From positions 1 to 45,236 of the forward strand of contig CAYMPH010000025.1 in the NCBI GenBank assembly GCA_964392365.1: a DNA stretch of 45,236 nt, written 5' to 3'. This document shows positions 15,598-24,397 of the stretch, piece after piece (the first letter of the stretch is position 1; every line of letters begins with the position of its first letter). Under the pieces are notes generated by a model that saw only the letters and a list, made by a program, of their open reading frames with translations, was not told the DNA's origin and ran no database searches. This stretch comes from CAYMPH01 sp964392365 (GTDB lineage Bacteria > Spirochaetota > UBA4802 > UBA5550). The position numbers and the translations under genes were made by a program.

Positions 15598-17707
15598 CAT
15601 TAAATATTTATTTGAACCGGAATCTTTTGCTGTAATTGGTGCATCACACACTAAAGGAAAAATAGGATATACTGTAGTAAGGAATCTTATAAATGGGGGA
15701 TATAAAGGCAGAATTTATCCTGTAAATCCCCAGGCAGGAGAGCTTTTAGGATATGAGGTATTTAAAAGTTTAAGCGATATTCCGGGAACTGTTGATGGCG
15801 TTTCAATTACTGTTCCTGCCAGATTTGTAATTGAAGCTGTAAGAGCCTGCGCTGAAAAAAAAGTTAAAGCAGTTCAGATAATTACTTCAGGCTTTTCTGA
15901 AGTGGGAAACAGTGCAGATGAAAATGAAATTATTTCTATTGCGAAAAGTTCAGGGATGAGAATTTTAGGCCCGAATATTTTCGGAATGTTTTCATCTTCA
16001 GTATCACTCAATTCAACATTTTCCGCAGGTGAAATAAAACATGGCAATGTTGCAATTATAACCCAGAGCGGAGCTCTCGGAATAGCAATGATCGGTAAAA
16101 CAGCAGTTGACAATATGGGGCTTTCAGCAATTGTTTCAACAGGAAATAAAGCTGATGTAGATGAAGCTGATCTGCTTGAATATCTTATTACTCATGATAA
16201 AACAAAATCAATTTTAATTTATATAGAAGGAATTAAGCAGGGTGAGAAGCTGATCCCGATTCTAAAAAAAGCAGCGAGAATCAAACCCATTGTAGTAATA
16301 AAATCAGGCAAATCAAAAAGGGGAGCCATGGCAGCTGCATCACACACGGGCTCTCTTGCAGGATCAGATAAAATATTTGATGCTATAATGAAACAGTGCG
16401 GAATAATCAGGGCTGAAAGCCTTGAAGAGGCTTTCAACTGGTGCAAGTTTCTTGCTGCAAGCCCCATTCCTGAAGCAGGCAGAGCGGTAATTGTGACAAA
16501 TGGTGGCGGAATCGGGGTTCTTGCAACAGATGCATGTGAAAAATACGGGATTGAGCTGTTCGATGATCAGGCTACGCTGAAAGAGGTTTTCGGTCCTGTA
16601 ACGCCGTCTTTCGGGTCAACAAGGAATCCTGTTGATATCACCGGAGGAGCCATGGCAGGAGATTATACTCTTGCTCTTTCCGCTCCGTCTTCAAGTAAAG
16701 ACATGGATGCAACGATGGCGCTGTATTGTGAGACAGCCACTTTTGATTCAGAAAATTTAGCTCCCATGATACGTGAAACATATAAAAAACATGTTGATGC
16801 AGGCAAGCCGATAACCTATGCAATTGTCGGCGGTGAATCAGTTGAGAATGCTATTGGTGTTTTAAAAAAGGAGAATATTCCTGTATACGGGGATGTCACT
16901 GCTGCTGTTTCAAGCCTGGGTGCATTGTACAAATTCAAGGCTTTTGTAGAGCAGGAGGAAACTACTGCAGAAGAAGCTGCTATTGATATTGATAAGATAA
17001 ATTCAATAATCGATAAAGCCCTTCTGGAAAAAAGAAAGTTTCTTTTGGCTTATGAAGGCCAGCTTGTGATGCAGGCTGCAGGAATAAATATACCAAAAAG
17101 TAAAACAGCAAAAAATATTACAGAGGCTGTATCGTTTGCTGAAGAGATGGGATATCCTCTTGTTATGAAGGTCGTATCAAGGGATATTCTTCATAAAAGT
17201 GACGCGGGCGGAATCATGCTCCATCTTGATGATAAAAAAGAAATTATTGATGCTTATGAAGCAATTATGAGTAACTGCAAATCGTATAAGCCGGATGCAG
17301 TAATTGATGGAGTGGAAGTTGCAGAGATGGTTTCACCTGGAATTGAGATTGTAATCGGAGCTATAAGAGATGCATCTTTCGGCCCGGTTGTAATGTGCGG
17401 ACTTGGCGGAATTTATGTAGAGGTCATGAAAGATGTAAGCTTTAAATCATATCCTCTGAGCAGGCATGAAGCTAAAACCATGCTCGAGCAGATTAAATCT
17501 TATCCTCTTTTACTCGGCGTCAGGGGCGAAAAGAGAAAAGATATTGAAGGAGTTGTTGATACGATTATAAAGGTCGGGTCAATTCTGAAAAAATGCGATA
17601 GAATTTCTGATATTGAAATAAATCCTGTAATGGTTTATGAACAGTCAAAGGGATTGAAAGCTGTTGATGTCAGAATATTAATAAATAATCCAAAAGGGGG
17701 CAAATAA
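15581..17707 (+). CDS. ADP-forming acyl-CoA synthetase, fused alpha-beta type
   Basis: The 708-residue protein is an NDP-forming acyl-CoA synthetase (ACD) that makes ATP from ADP, phosphate and an acyl-CoA, typically acetyl-CoA. Order of domains: CoA-binding Rossmann (FAVIGASHTKGKIGYTVV, residues 12-29), two succinyl-CoA ligase-like flavodoxin domains with the phosphohistidine site AAASHTGSLAG (His255), then a C-terminal ATP-grasp beta part from about 480 with PLVMKVVSRDILHKSDAGG (His538, the second transferring histidine). The ATG at 15581 follows AGGAG at good distance. It sits between the CoA-transferase/GNAT fusion and the DRTGG protein. ATP synthesis from acetyl-CoA without phosphotransacetylase/acetate kinase is the likely purpose; substrate range is not readable. 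Confidence 0.93.
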   Translation: MMTGSSIKYLFEPESFAVIGASHTKGKIGYTVVRNLINGGYKGRIYPVNPQAGELLGYEVFKSLSDIPGTVDGVSITVPARFVIEAVRACAEKKVKAVQIITSGFSEVGNSADENEIISIAKSSGMRILGPNIFGMFSSSVSLNSTFSAGEIKHGNVAIITQSGALGIAMIGKTAVDNMGLSAIVSTGNKADVDEADLLEYLITHDKTKSILIYIEGIKQGEKLIPILKKAARIKPIVVIKSGKSKRGAMAAASHTGSLAGSDKIFDAIMKQCGIIRAESLEEAFNWCKFLAASPIPEAGRAVIVTNGGGIGVLATDACEKYGIELFDDQATLKEVFGPVTPSFGSTRNPVDITGGAMAGDYTLALSAPSSSKDMDATMALYCETATFDSENLAPMIRETYKKHVDAGKPITYAIVGGESVENAIGVLKKENIPVYGDVTAAVSSLGALYKFKAFVEQEETTAEEAAIDIDKINSIIDKALLEKRKFLLAYEGQLVMQAAGINIPKSKTAKNITEAVSFAEEMGYPLVMKVVSRDILHKSDAGGIMLHLDDKKEIIDAYEAIMSNCKSYKPDAVIDGVEVAEMVSPGIEIVIGAIRDASFGPVVMCGLGGIYVEVMKDVSFKSYPLSRHEAKTMLEQIKSYPLLLGVRGEKRKDIEGVVDTIIKVGSILKKCDRISDIEINPVMVYEQSKGLKAVDVRILINNPKGGK

Positions 17708-18744
17708 TGAAGAAGATACTTATCGCTTCTATGAGGGAAGGCTGCGGCAAAACAAGCGCAATAGTGGGACTTATGTCCGCATCAAAAAAGAAATTCGGTT
17801 ATATAAAACCATTCGGCGACAGGCTCATATATAAAAGAAAAAGAAACTGGGATTATGATTCAAGCCTTTTAATTGATATTTTCGGACTTGCAGTTGAGCC
17901 GGAGAATATAACGCTCGGCTTTGATCACAGTAAATTGAGATATGTTTTTGATGAAGCCTCAACTAAAACTGCTTTAAATAATATGGCTGAGGCAGCCGGT
18001 GCCGGTATGGATTATCTTATTATTGAAGGCGGAAAAGATCTCACTTACGGAACATCCATAAACCTTGATTCAATTTCTGTTGCCAGGTTTACAGGCGCTA
18101 AAATGTTTATTCTTGTAAGCGGCCATAATGATTCAGTAATTGATGATATAAAATTTATAAAAAACAGCATGAACCTTGATGGAGTTGATTTTGGAGGAGT
18201 TATCATCAATAAGGTCAGAGATGTTGATGAGTTCGAAAGTTATTATTTAAAAGAGATACAAAAAATAGGTATTAATGTTGCAGGGGTTCTTCCTTTTAAG
18301 GATCTTCTGACTTATTTTACAATTAGTTTTCTTGCGGAGAAATTATTCGCAAAGATTATAGCAGGCGAGTCTTCTCTTAATAATATTGTACAAAATGTAC
18401 TCGTTGGAGCTATGTCTACCCATGAAACCCTGCGGAATCCTGTATTCAATACTGTTGCAAAATTTTTAATAACCAGCGGCGATAGAAGCGACATGATTCT
18501 TGCAGCTCTTGATGGGGAAACAATGGGTATTCTTCTTACTAATAATATAATACCTCCGTCTAATATCATTGCGAAAGCCGAAGAGAAAAAAGTTCCAATG
18601 CTTGTTGTGCCGATGGATACATACAAGGTTGCCCAGCAGATTGACAATATGGAAGCTCTGCTGACTATGGATAATAAAGAGAGACTCACTCTGCTTGAAC
18701 ATATGGCTGAAAAATATATGAAACTGGATCAGATCTTCGGTTAA
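17707..18744 (+). CDS. BioD-like P-loop protein with DRTGG domain (regulatory half of phosphotransacetylase)
   Basis: The 345-residue protein has an N-terminal P-loop NTPase of dethiobiotin-synthetase type (MREGCGKTSA at 8-17; YLIIEGGKDL; GVIINKV) and a C-terminal DRTGG domain from about 230 (ITSGDRSDMILAALDGETMGILLTNN written in part: SGDRSDMILAAL, then VPMDTYKVAQQID). This matches the N-terminal, non-catalytic portion of long phosphotransacetylases, but the PTA catalytic domain is absent. It begins in a TAATG overlap with the acyl-CoA synthetase stop, after AAGGGGGC. Inference: it senses a nucleotide or metabolite and regulates the preceding enzymes. A strong terminator follows. Confidence 0.8.
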   Translation: MKKILIASMREGCGKTSAIVGLMSASKKKFGYIKPFGDRLIYKRKRNWDYDSSLLIDIFGLAVEPENITLGFDHSKLRYVFDEASTKTALNNMAEAAGAGMDYLIIEGGKDLTYGTSINLDSISVARFTGAKMFILVSGHNDSVIDDIKFIKNSMNLDGVDFGGVIINKVRDVDEFESYYLKEIQKIGINVAGVLPFKDLLTYFTISFLAEKLFAKIIAGESSLNNIVQNVLVGAMSTHETLRNPVFNTVAKFLITSGDRSDMILAALDGETMGILLTNNIIPPSNIIAKAEEKKVPMLVVPMDTYKVAQQIDNMEALLTMDNKERLTLLEHMAEKYMKLDQIFG

Positions 18745-18760
18745 ATTGTGCAGTTTTTTT

Positions 18761-18790
18761 AAGCGGCCTTACGGCCGCTTTTTATTTTTT
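18761..18790 (+). terminator. Rho-independent terminator after the acyl-CoA operon
   Basis: AAGCGGCC and GGCCGCTT form a perfect 8-bp stem with loop TTAC, followed by a long T-run. It ends the 13687-18744 operon. The A/T flanks could also let it serve the convergent minus-strand gene that stops at 18804. Confidence 0.9.
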
Positions 18791-18803
18791 TAAAAATATT
18801 TTT

Positions 18804-19940
18804 TTATCTTTTCACTTCATTTCTAAACTCAGGTTCATTATAGCCTGTAATAGTTATCTCTGTAATCTCGCCAAAAGTACCAAGACGCATTGGCGGTCCA
18901 AATGTGCCGACTCCCTGAGATACATAAATCTGCATGTTTTTATAATTGCCCAGTCCCTTATTAACAACATATCCGATTTTTCCAAGAATAGTCATCGGAA
19001 ACATCTGTCCTCCATGAGTATGACCTGAAACCATAAGATCTATACCTGCGTTTTCAATATATTGTTCGCCCATAGGGCTGTGATGAAATAAAACTTGCGG
19101 AAGTTTTTTATCCAGCTTGATTTCAGACATGATTTCTTTAATTGTTTTATTTTTAATGGGAATAATTCCTGTGGATTTATTGTCGGCTTTCATAAAATCC
19201 AATCCTGTGATCTGAATTCCTTTTATTACTACAGACTGATTAAATAAGAATACAACATTCAGTCTTTTTAAAATGGAAACAATATTTTCAAGGCCCGCAT
19301 AGTAATCATGATTTCCTGCAATGAAATAAACCGGAGCATTGAAATTTGCTAAAGGTTTGAAAATATCCTCTTTTACATCATTTTTCCCGTCAACCAGATC
19401 TCCGTTTATAAAAACAGCATCTACATTGAGTTTATTTACTGAATCCGCAACACGCTGAAGGTAGTTCATGTCACGGAAAACACCAACATGCATATCAGAT
19501 AGGTGAGCAATCTTCAGAGTGTTTTTTACATTTTTGATTTTTATTGTAACAGGTACGACTGTCATTGAAAAAGCCTGAAAGGTTGCATATGCTGATATCA
19601 GAATGCTCAAAAAAACTATTGCGATACCTGCTTTTTTATTATAAATTTTATAAAATATATTTATAATTTCAAAAGGAAGCATTACCATTATAAGAATGAT
19701 AAAGGCCCCCATCCACCATGATGACACGATGAAATAGAAAGCTGACAGAGGAAGGACAAATACCCGGTATATTACATTGGATAAAATTATAGAAGTATTG
19801 GCGAATAAAAAAATTGCGATCATAATTTTACTGTTTTTCAGAGCAAAACTTTGAGATAGTCTTTTTGCTGTATAAAATCCAGCTGCTGTGAGCAAAATAA
19901 AAAGAACAATTGAGAAAATAAAAAATCCCGCTATCTGCAT
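18804..19940 (-). CDS. Membrane-anchored metallophosphoesterase, YkuE-like
   Basis: The 378-residue protein has four hydrophobic helices in the first ~130 residues and then a calcineurin-like phosphoesterase domain. All metal motifs are present in order: AHLSDMHVG, FINGDLVDG, YFIAGNHDYYAG, VLFHHSPMG and SGHTHGGQMFP. Such proteins are often called YkuE/YaeI-like; some remove phosphate or diphosphate groups from lipids or UDP-sugars, but the substrate here cannot be told. The start is supported by AGGAGAGACATT before the ATG. It is downstream of the split acyl-CoA synthetase genes on the same strand, with a gap of 64 bases. Confidence 0.88.
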   Translation of the reverse strand: MQIAGFFIFSIVLFILLTAAGFYTAKRLSQSFALKNSKIMIAIFLFANTSIILSNVIYRVFVLPLSAFYFIVSSWWMGAFIILIMVMLPFEIINIFYKIYNKKAGIAIVFLSILISAYATFQAFSMTVVPVTIKIKNVKNTLKIAHLSDMHVGVFRDMNYLQRVADSVNKLNVDAVFINGDLVDGKNDVKEDIFKPLANFNAPVYFIAGNHDYYAGLENIVSILKRLNVVFLFNQSVVIKGIQITGLDFMKADNKSTGIIPIKNKTIKEIMSEIKLDKKLPQVLFHHSPMGEQYIENAGIDLMVSGHTHGGQMFPMTILGKIGYVVNKGLGNYKNMQIYVSQGVGTFGPPMRLGTFGEITEITITGYNEPEFRNEVKR

Positions 19941-20004
19941 AATGTCTCTCCTGTGATCAAAACGATTTTAATAAATAATAAATCTATTTAAAATTGAAAA
20001 AAAA

Positions 20005-20691
20005 TTAATCTTCAGGTATTCCTGAAAGCATGAATCTCGCATCAGCAGCTGATGCTGAATTACTGCTGCAAATAACAGGATTCAAATCTATTGACTCAAA
20101 ATAATTTCTGTATTCATACGCGAGTTCAGAAAAATCTGATAAAAGTTTTGCTGCTTTGTTTAAATCAACCGGAGGATTTCCCCTGAAGCCTTTGAACAGG
20201 GCAGCCCCTTTTAATGATTCGATAGCTCTGAGAGCATCATTTTCAGTAACAGGAGCGAGCCTGAAAACCACATCCTTGTAGACCTCAACAGTAATCCCGC
20301 CAATTCCGGCCATAACTACAGTACCGAACTGCGGATCATCTTTTGCTCCAAAAATAAGTTCTGTTCCTGAAACCATTTCCTCAGCCAGCACACCGTTAAA
20401 TTCAGGTATAACTGACATTTTATTGAAAATTTCTTCAAGTTCAGATGTATCTTTAATTCCGAGTGCTACCCCTCCGGCTTCGCTTTTATGAAGTGCCTGA
20501 GCTGATACAACCTTTACAGCAATAGGGAATTTTAAACTGGCGGCTGATTCTTTGATTTCAGTTATTTTTTTTATCCAGCGCGATTCAGGAACTGAAATTC
20601 CGTATATCTTTAGAATTTCCTTTGCATCCGGTTCAAGTATCCATCCCCTTGATCCTGATGATTCAATAATTTCAATTATACGTTTGTTCAT
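20005..20691 (-). CDS. ADP-forming acyl-CoA synthetase, beta subunit (ATP-grasp)
   Basis: The 228-residue ATP-grasp protein is the size of separate archaeal-type ACD beta subunits. It has KEILKIYGISVPESRW, FPIAVKVVSAQALHKSEAGG with the conserved transferring His68, EEMVSGTELIFGAKDDPQFG and IDLNPVI. The start at 20691 is chosen because GGAGG lies 6 bases before it and its ATGA overlaps the alpha-subunit stop, the classic coupled arrangement. An ATG two codons earlier sits directly on the ribosome binding site. With the alpha gene it makes a second complete ACD enzyme beside the fused one at 15581. Confidence 0.9.
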   Translation of the reverse strand: MNKRIIEIIESSGSRGWILEPDAKEILKIYGISVPESRWIKKITEIKESAASLKFPIAVKVVSAQALHKSEAGGVALGIKDTSELEEIFNKMSVIPEFNGVLAEEMVSGTELIFGAKDDPQFGTVVMAGIGGITVEVYKDVVFRLAPVTENDALRAIESLKGAALFKGFRGNPPVDLNKAAKLLSDFSELAYEYRNYFESIDLNPVICSSNSASAADARFMLSGIPED

Positions 20692-22061
20692 CTGCATCCT
20701 CCAATTGCTGCAAGCATGGTTACAGCTCCGTCAATTGAATGAGACACCGGTATTCCGTTGGCCTCGAAACCTTCGATAAATACTCCGAATTTCGGAAGAT
20801 ACGGCACGTAGCAGACTATCGGTTTCCCTGAAAGTTCTTTTAAATCAGCAAGCCTAGGGGGGAGTGCAGATGTAAGAGCCGGAATAAACGGCAGGAAGAG
20901 CATAAACACTGCATCTATATCCGGATGCTGAACTGCGAATTCCGCTGCCTTGAGAAAATCATCATCAATTGCGCTTCCGGTCAGGTCAATCGGGTTTGTG
21001 AATGATGCGATAGCGCGAATATTCGGCGACATCTTTTCTTTTAGTGTCAAACTATCGGCAGATGATAATTTTTCAGTTTTAATTCCCGCGTTATGGAGAT
21101 AATCTGTTGCTATTACTCCATGTCCTCCGCTCATCGTAACAATCGCTACATTCTCAATTTTTTTTCTTCCCCATGATGCAAGACCTTCGCAGGCTGATAA
21201 AAAATCAGGTTCTGTATCTACTTCAACTGCACGGGTTTGTGAAATTAAATCTCTGAACACAGGGTATTCGCCGGCAACTGCTGCAGTGTGGGATGATATT
21301 GCTGAAGCGCTTGCAGGGGTTTTCCCGGCTTTATAAATTACAACAGGTTTATCCGTGCTGTTGATCATTTCAATGAAATCACGGCCTCTGCCGGGAAGGA
21401 ATCCTTCAAAATAAATTCCTATTACATCGGTGCGGGGATCATCAATAAAAAATTTAAGTGAATCAACTTCGTCAACTATTGCTTTATTTCCTATACTGAG
21501 TGCTCTTGATATGCCGACGTTTTCCTGGGTGAACCTGATCATGAGATCAACAAGTATGCCTCCGCTCTGGCTCACAAGGCCGATCTTTCCAACAGGCGGT
21601 TTTACAAAGCGTTCATCATGAAAAAAAAATGTATTGAGTCCTCCTGGAGAATAAACTCCGAGGCCATTAGGGCCGATTATAGGAAATTTTTTTTCTCTTG
21701 ATACGCGCTGTATATCCGCCTGGAGATCAGGCCTGCCTGCTTCAGAGAATCCGCCGGAAATTACGATTCCGCCTTTTATGCCTGAATCAGCACAGTCGGC
21801 CATTGCATCTGCCACCTGGTCTGCCCGGATGACAAACACCGCTGAATCAGCTTTTTGAGGCAATTCAGAAGCAGATTTATAGAGTTTATTTCCATTGTAA
21901 TCTCCGCCTGAAGGATTAACGCAGAAAATTTTTATATCCGACTGCTCACTGTTTTTTTTAAAGATTATATTTGCAGGATGTGTTTTATTGCTTTTGGAAA
22001 TTCCATAAAGAGCGATTGATCCCGGCTCAACTATTTTTTTAAGATTCATCAATTGTACCAT
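20688..22061 (-). CDS. ADP-forming acyl-CoA synthetase, alpha subunit
   Basis: The 457-residue protein carries the CoA-binding domain (GSIALYGISKSNKTHPANI near 14-32), FPIIGPNGLGVY, GLVSQSGGILVDL near 161-173 and the phosphohistidine site AISSHTAAVAG with His258, matching ACD alpha subunits in size and order. It is coupled to the beta gene by the four-base overlap. A second ATG four codons in (22049) fits family N-termini equally well; neither has a clear ribosome binding site. The protein is distinct from its fused relative in the window, suggesting a different acyl-CoA preference (inference). Confidence 0.9.
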   Translation of the reverse strand: MVQLMNLKKIVEPGSIALYGISKSNKTHPANIIFKKNSEQSDIKIFCVNPSGGDYNGNKLYKSASELPQKADSAVFVIRADQVADAMADCADSGIKGGIVISGGFSEAGRPDLQADIQRVSREKKFPIIGPNGLGVYSPGGLNTFFFHDERFVKPPVGKIGLVSQSGGILVDLMIRFTQENVGISRALSIGNKAIVDEVDSLKFFIDDPRTDVIGIYFEGFLPGRGRDFIEMINSTDKPVVIYKAGKTPASASAISSHTAAVAGEYPVFRDLISQTRAVEVDTEPDFLSACEGLASWGRKKIENVAIVTMSGGHGVIATDYLHNAGIKTEKLSSADSLTLKEKMSPNIRAIASFTNPIDLTGSAIDDDFLKAAEFAVQHPDIDAVFMLFLPFIPALTSALPPRLADLKELSGKPIVCYVPYLPKFGVFIEGFEANGIPVSHSIDGAVTMLAAIGGCR

Positions 22062-22152
22062 ATTGCATTTTTTATAATTATTTAAACAATTATCATAGGA
22101 TTAAAATTCCTCTATAGTTGTAAATCATAAAATAATTATTGGGAACATCTGG

Positions 22153-22227
22153 AAATTAGTTTTTTAACCCCCGCCAGCTCAACTTTAAAAAAAGGGGGGG
22201 GAACCAAAGGGGGGTAAAAACTAATTT
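22153..22227. repeat. G/C-run palindromic element in the fliD leader
   Basis: The left arm AAATTAGTTTTTTAACCCCC (22153-22172) is the near-perfect inverse of GGGGGGTAAAAACTAATTT (22209-22227). Between them lies another C/G-run pair that can fold on itself. The layout, poly-C/poly-G blocks joined to an A/T-rich inverted end, is that of short palindromic dispersed repeats. It stands about 110 bases before fliD and divides it from the divergent acyl-CoA synthetase operon. Confidence 0.6.
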
Positions 22228-22334
22228 TTTTTTGCGACATAATGAAAAAAACTAATGAAATTTTCTGAATTGACGATTATTATTGATAGGGGAGACTAAA
22301 ATCAAGTGTTCCTTTTTAATCAAGGGGGTTTCAG

Positions 22335-24365
22335 ATGCCTGTTACAATGGGTGGAATTTCTTCAGGAATTGATACTGATGGTATAATTGAAAAACTCGTA
22401 AATGTTGAATCGAGACCTTTAAAAAAGCTCGAAGAAGAGAAAAATTTAAGCAAAAGAAAAAAAGAAGCTTTAGGTGCATTAAGTAAAACTCTGAATAAAC
22501 TTAACGATGCGGCCAAGGATTTATACGGATTCAGGGCAGCCTATGATGAAAAAAAAGCAACATCTTCAGATACAGAAGTCCTTGATGCACTTGCGTCCAG
22601 GACTGCGGAAAAAGGTCTTAAAAAGGTAGTTGTTGAAAGAATCGCTTCAACAAACAAAATTTCTACTGACGAGATTGAAGAAAATAAAGAGCTTCCAGCC
22701 GGTAAAATTGAAATTACTGTAAATAAGGAAAAAAAATCTTTTAAATTCAACGGGGGGCTGCTTAAAACACTCCGCGATAAAATAGAAGAAGCTGCTTCGG
22801 ATTTAGTTTCCGCTCATTATATAAGAACATCAGATAATAATTACATACTTACAATCGAATCTAAAACATCCGGGAAAAAAGGTGAAATTTCCATTAATGG
22901 CGATATTGATTTTTTAAAAAAGGTCACATTGATAAAGGGTGAGAAAGACCAGAAAAAGGATGAAGTAAATATAGTTTTTGATAAAAGATATTTCACATCA
23001 TACATTGGCGATAAAAAAATAGAATCACAGGACGGCCTGATATCAATAGCTGAAGACGGGAAATCCATGAAATTAAAAGGACTCCTATGGCAGGAATATG
23101 CTCTGCCTGCTGAATCGGAAATAAAGGACGATACAATTCTTGAGTTTGATTTTTTATATACAGGCTTAACTGATGATCAGGCTGAAGAGGACAAGCTTCT
23201 TCCTCCAAGAATGGAAACAGGACCGGATGAAAAAATCAATATCAAGGGAATTGAGCTTCACGGCTATAATGTTTCAAGAATCAGGAAAGTTGAAAAGAAA
23301 GATAAAAAAAAGATTTTTGATTCAATAATGGGTGTTGGCGCCGTTTCAGTTGAAAACGGTAAAAGAACAGAAAAAACATATCTTGTTGATAAAGATTCAA
23401 AAGTTAAACAGGAAATTCCTCTTGGTAAGGATTTTAAAGGTAAAAAAATTTCCAAGCTGATTTTTTATACCAATGAAGGCTCAACGGATTATAAAAATGC
23501 AAAAATATCCACACCCATTAAATCTGACGGGATGCTTGAAGCCAAGAATATAATAACTCCGGCAGAAGACGCGATCATTAAAGTTGATGGTGTTGAAATC
23601 AAACGTGATAAAAATAATGATTTATCTGATGTTATAAAAGGCGTTACTTTAAATTTAAAACAATCATCAAAGAATCCGGTTGAAATTACAGTTGCTCCTG
23701 ATATAACTAAATCTGTTGAGAAGATCAGAAAATTTGTTGAAGCTTATAATGCCTATATCGATCTTCATCGAGAGCTTATAAAAACTGAAAAGATAAATAA
23801 ACCCGGAGAGAAAAACAGGAAAGGGGATAACGGGCTGTTCGTTGGAGATATGACTATTATAAGGCTTGAAAATACAGTAAAGTCAACTGTCAGCGGCGCA
23901 TATCCGAATAATGCTGAAACGCCGATTAAGCTTATTACCCAGCTTGGCGTTTCTACAGGGAAAGTTAACTCTGAATGGGATTCTATAAAAACAGGAAAAC
24001 TGATTATAGATGATGTTGAACTTGAAAAAGCAATAAGGGATAATCCTGAAGCTGTTAAAAACTTTTTTGCATCTGATATAGATGGAGATTCAAGAACAGA
24101 CAGCGGTATGGCTTATTCTCTCGTGAATAATATTAAACCATATATATCTTTTGGAAAAAATATAATTGCAACTAAAATTGAGCTTGAAGATAATTCAATT
24201 ACAATGGCAAATGAGAAGATTGAGCGCAAGGGCGAGCATTTAAAGGTTTATGAGTCAAAACTGAGAAGCAAATTCAGCAAGATGGAAAAAGCAATGAGCT
24301 CTTCAAAATCTCAGAAAAACTGGCTGAATAATCAAAATTTAAATAATCAGAAACAAGATAAGTAA
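22335..24365 (+). CDS. fliD: Flagellar hook-associated protein 2 (filament cap)
   Basis: FliD caps the flagellar filament and guides flagellin folding. Residues 1 to about 105 form FliD_N (MGGISSGIDTDGIIEKLV near 5-22, followed by coiled coil). FliD_C starts near 410 (AIIKVDGVEIKRDKNND) and runs to the end, closing with a coiled coil of ELEDNSITMANEKIERK type. The 676-residue length is well above the enterobacterial protein (about 470) and close to spirochaetal ones; the extra part is the middle region of about 110-400, rich in Lys and Asp. The ribosome binding site AAGGGGG precedes the ATG. It heads a group with the unknown gene at 24398 and argH. Confidence 0.92.
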   Translation: MPVTMGGISSGIDTDGIIEKLVNVESRPLKKLEEEKNLSKRKKEALGALSKTLNKLNDAAKDLYGFRAAYDEKKATSSDTEVLDALASRTAEKGLKKVVVERIASTNKISTDEIEENKELPAGKIEITVNKEKKSFKFNGGLLKTLRDKIEEAASDLVSAHYIRTSDNNYILTIESKTSGKKGEISINGDIDFLKKVTLIKGEKDQKKDEVNIVFDKRYFTSYIGDKKIESQDGLISIAEDGKSMKLKGLLWQEYALPAESEIKDDTILEFDFLYTGLTDDQAEEDKLLPPRMETGPDEKINIKGIELHGYNVSRIRKVEKKDKKKIFDSIMGVGAVSVENGKRTEKTYLVDKDSKVKQEIPLGKDFKGKKISKLIFYTNEGSTDYKNAKISTPIKSDGMLEAKNIITPAEDAIIKVDGVEIKRDKNNDLSDVIKGVTLNLKQSSKNPVEITVAPDITKSVEKIRKFVEAYNAYIDLHRELIKTEKINKPGEKNRKGDNGLFVGDMTIIRLENTVKSTVSGAYPNNAETPIKLITQLGVSTGKVNSEWDSIKTGKLIIDDVELEKAIRDNPEAVKNFFASDIDGDSRTDSGMAYSLVNNIKPYISFGKNIIATKIELEDNSITMANEKIERKGEHLKVYESKLRSKFSKMEKAMSSSKSQKNWLNNQNLNNQKQDK

Positions 24366-24397
24366 AAAGCTCTGTTTAGATAGTATATGAGGTGATC

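Noticed and set aside
22270..22302. TTGACG plus TAAAAT as a fliD promoter
   Set aside because: The spacing of 21 bases is too long for a sigma-70 promoter, and no convincing sigma-28 match was found.
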